A DNA stretch of 5,710 nt from positions 1 through 5,710 of the forward strand of contig JAEXAJ010000088.1 in NCBI GenBank assembly GCA_023458215.1. Reading direction: 5' to 3'. Of this stretch, positions 5,606 through 5,710 are shown one piece after another (the stretch's first letter is position 1; each line of letters opens with the position of its first letter). Position numbers and translations under genes: made by a program. The notes beneath the pieces are model-generated. The model was not told the DNA's origin and did no database searches. It saw nothing but the letters and a program-made list of their open reading frames with translations. This DNA is from Bacteroidota bacterium. GTDB taxonomy: Bacteria > Bacteroidota > Bacteroidia > Bacteroidales > Bacteroidaceae.

Positions 5606-5710
5606 ATGGCTTTACAATGTGGTATTGTCGGACTGCCCAACGTTGGCAAATCGACACTTTTCAACTGTTTGTCCAATGCAAAAGCACAGGCGGCAAACTT
5701 CCCTTTTTGT
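5606..5710 (+). CDS. ychF: YchF/OLA1-type redox-regulated P-loop ATPase, N-terminal fragment
   Basis: The first 35 codons are visible; the gene runs off the window. YchF is an Obg-related TRAFAC P-loop protein that hydrolyses ATP in preference to GTP and binds ribosomes, with roles in translation and oxidative-stress response (family knowledge). The sequence begins [17 protein letters not shown], with the Walker A loop at residues 9-17 (G9, G14, K15, S16), then [18 protein letters not shown], where ANFPFC is the family's conserved lead into switch I. The NVGKST form and the NFPF segment separate it from Era, Der and Obg proper. The start is fixed by an in-frame TAA at 5600-5602, two codons upstream, and an A-rich leader. 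It has its own promoter and is probably transcribed separately from the upstream operon. Confidence 0.96.
   Translation, partial: MALQCGIVGLPNVGKSTLFNCLSNAKAQAANFPFC

Overview
The window looks like chromosomal DNA from Bacteroides or a close relative. Three putative promoters carry the Bacteroides-type -7 element TAnnTTTG. Start codons follow A-rich leaders or tight gene junctions rather than Shine-Dalgarno sites. The secreted 130-residue protein resembles DUF3836, a family I know from Bacteroides. The polA and ychF products are also of Bacteroidota type. The species cannot be told from this sequence. All genes are on the + strand, and the antisense frames look like shadows.

Layout: (1) 1-1697 is the 3' part of polA, DNA polymerase I, with the proofreading and polymerase domains; the 5' end lies outside the window. 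A strong hairpin terminator follows at 1775-1808. (2) 1882-1914 is a good promoter reading into a small secreted DUF3836-like protein (1976-2368), which ends in its own strong terminator (2432-2466). (3) A -7 promoter element abuts that terminator's T-run. It appears to drive a three-gene unit: a 110-residue membrane protein (2575-2907), a 569-residue exported protein of unknown family (2913-4622) and an HD-domain metal-dependent phosphohydrolase (4647-5282). Gaps are 5 and 24 bases with no internal promoter seen. (4) 5283-5605 is a gene-free region with a long hairpin, four exactly phased 22-base tandem units of the form TCCC-N8-GGGA-N6, and the promoter for (5) the first 35 codons of ychF, an Obg-like P-loop ATPase, cut by the window end.

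polA and ychF are housekeeping genes. The material between them is lineage-specific: an envelope or secreted protein and a membrane/exported/HD operon whose joint function I cannot name. I see no mobile element, CRISPR array, RNA gene, or defence or toxin system. The most unusual signal is the phased 22-base palindromic array upstream of ychF. Next are the repeat structure around the DUF3836 promoter and the uncharacterised operon.
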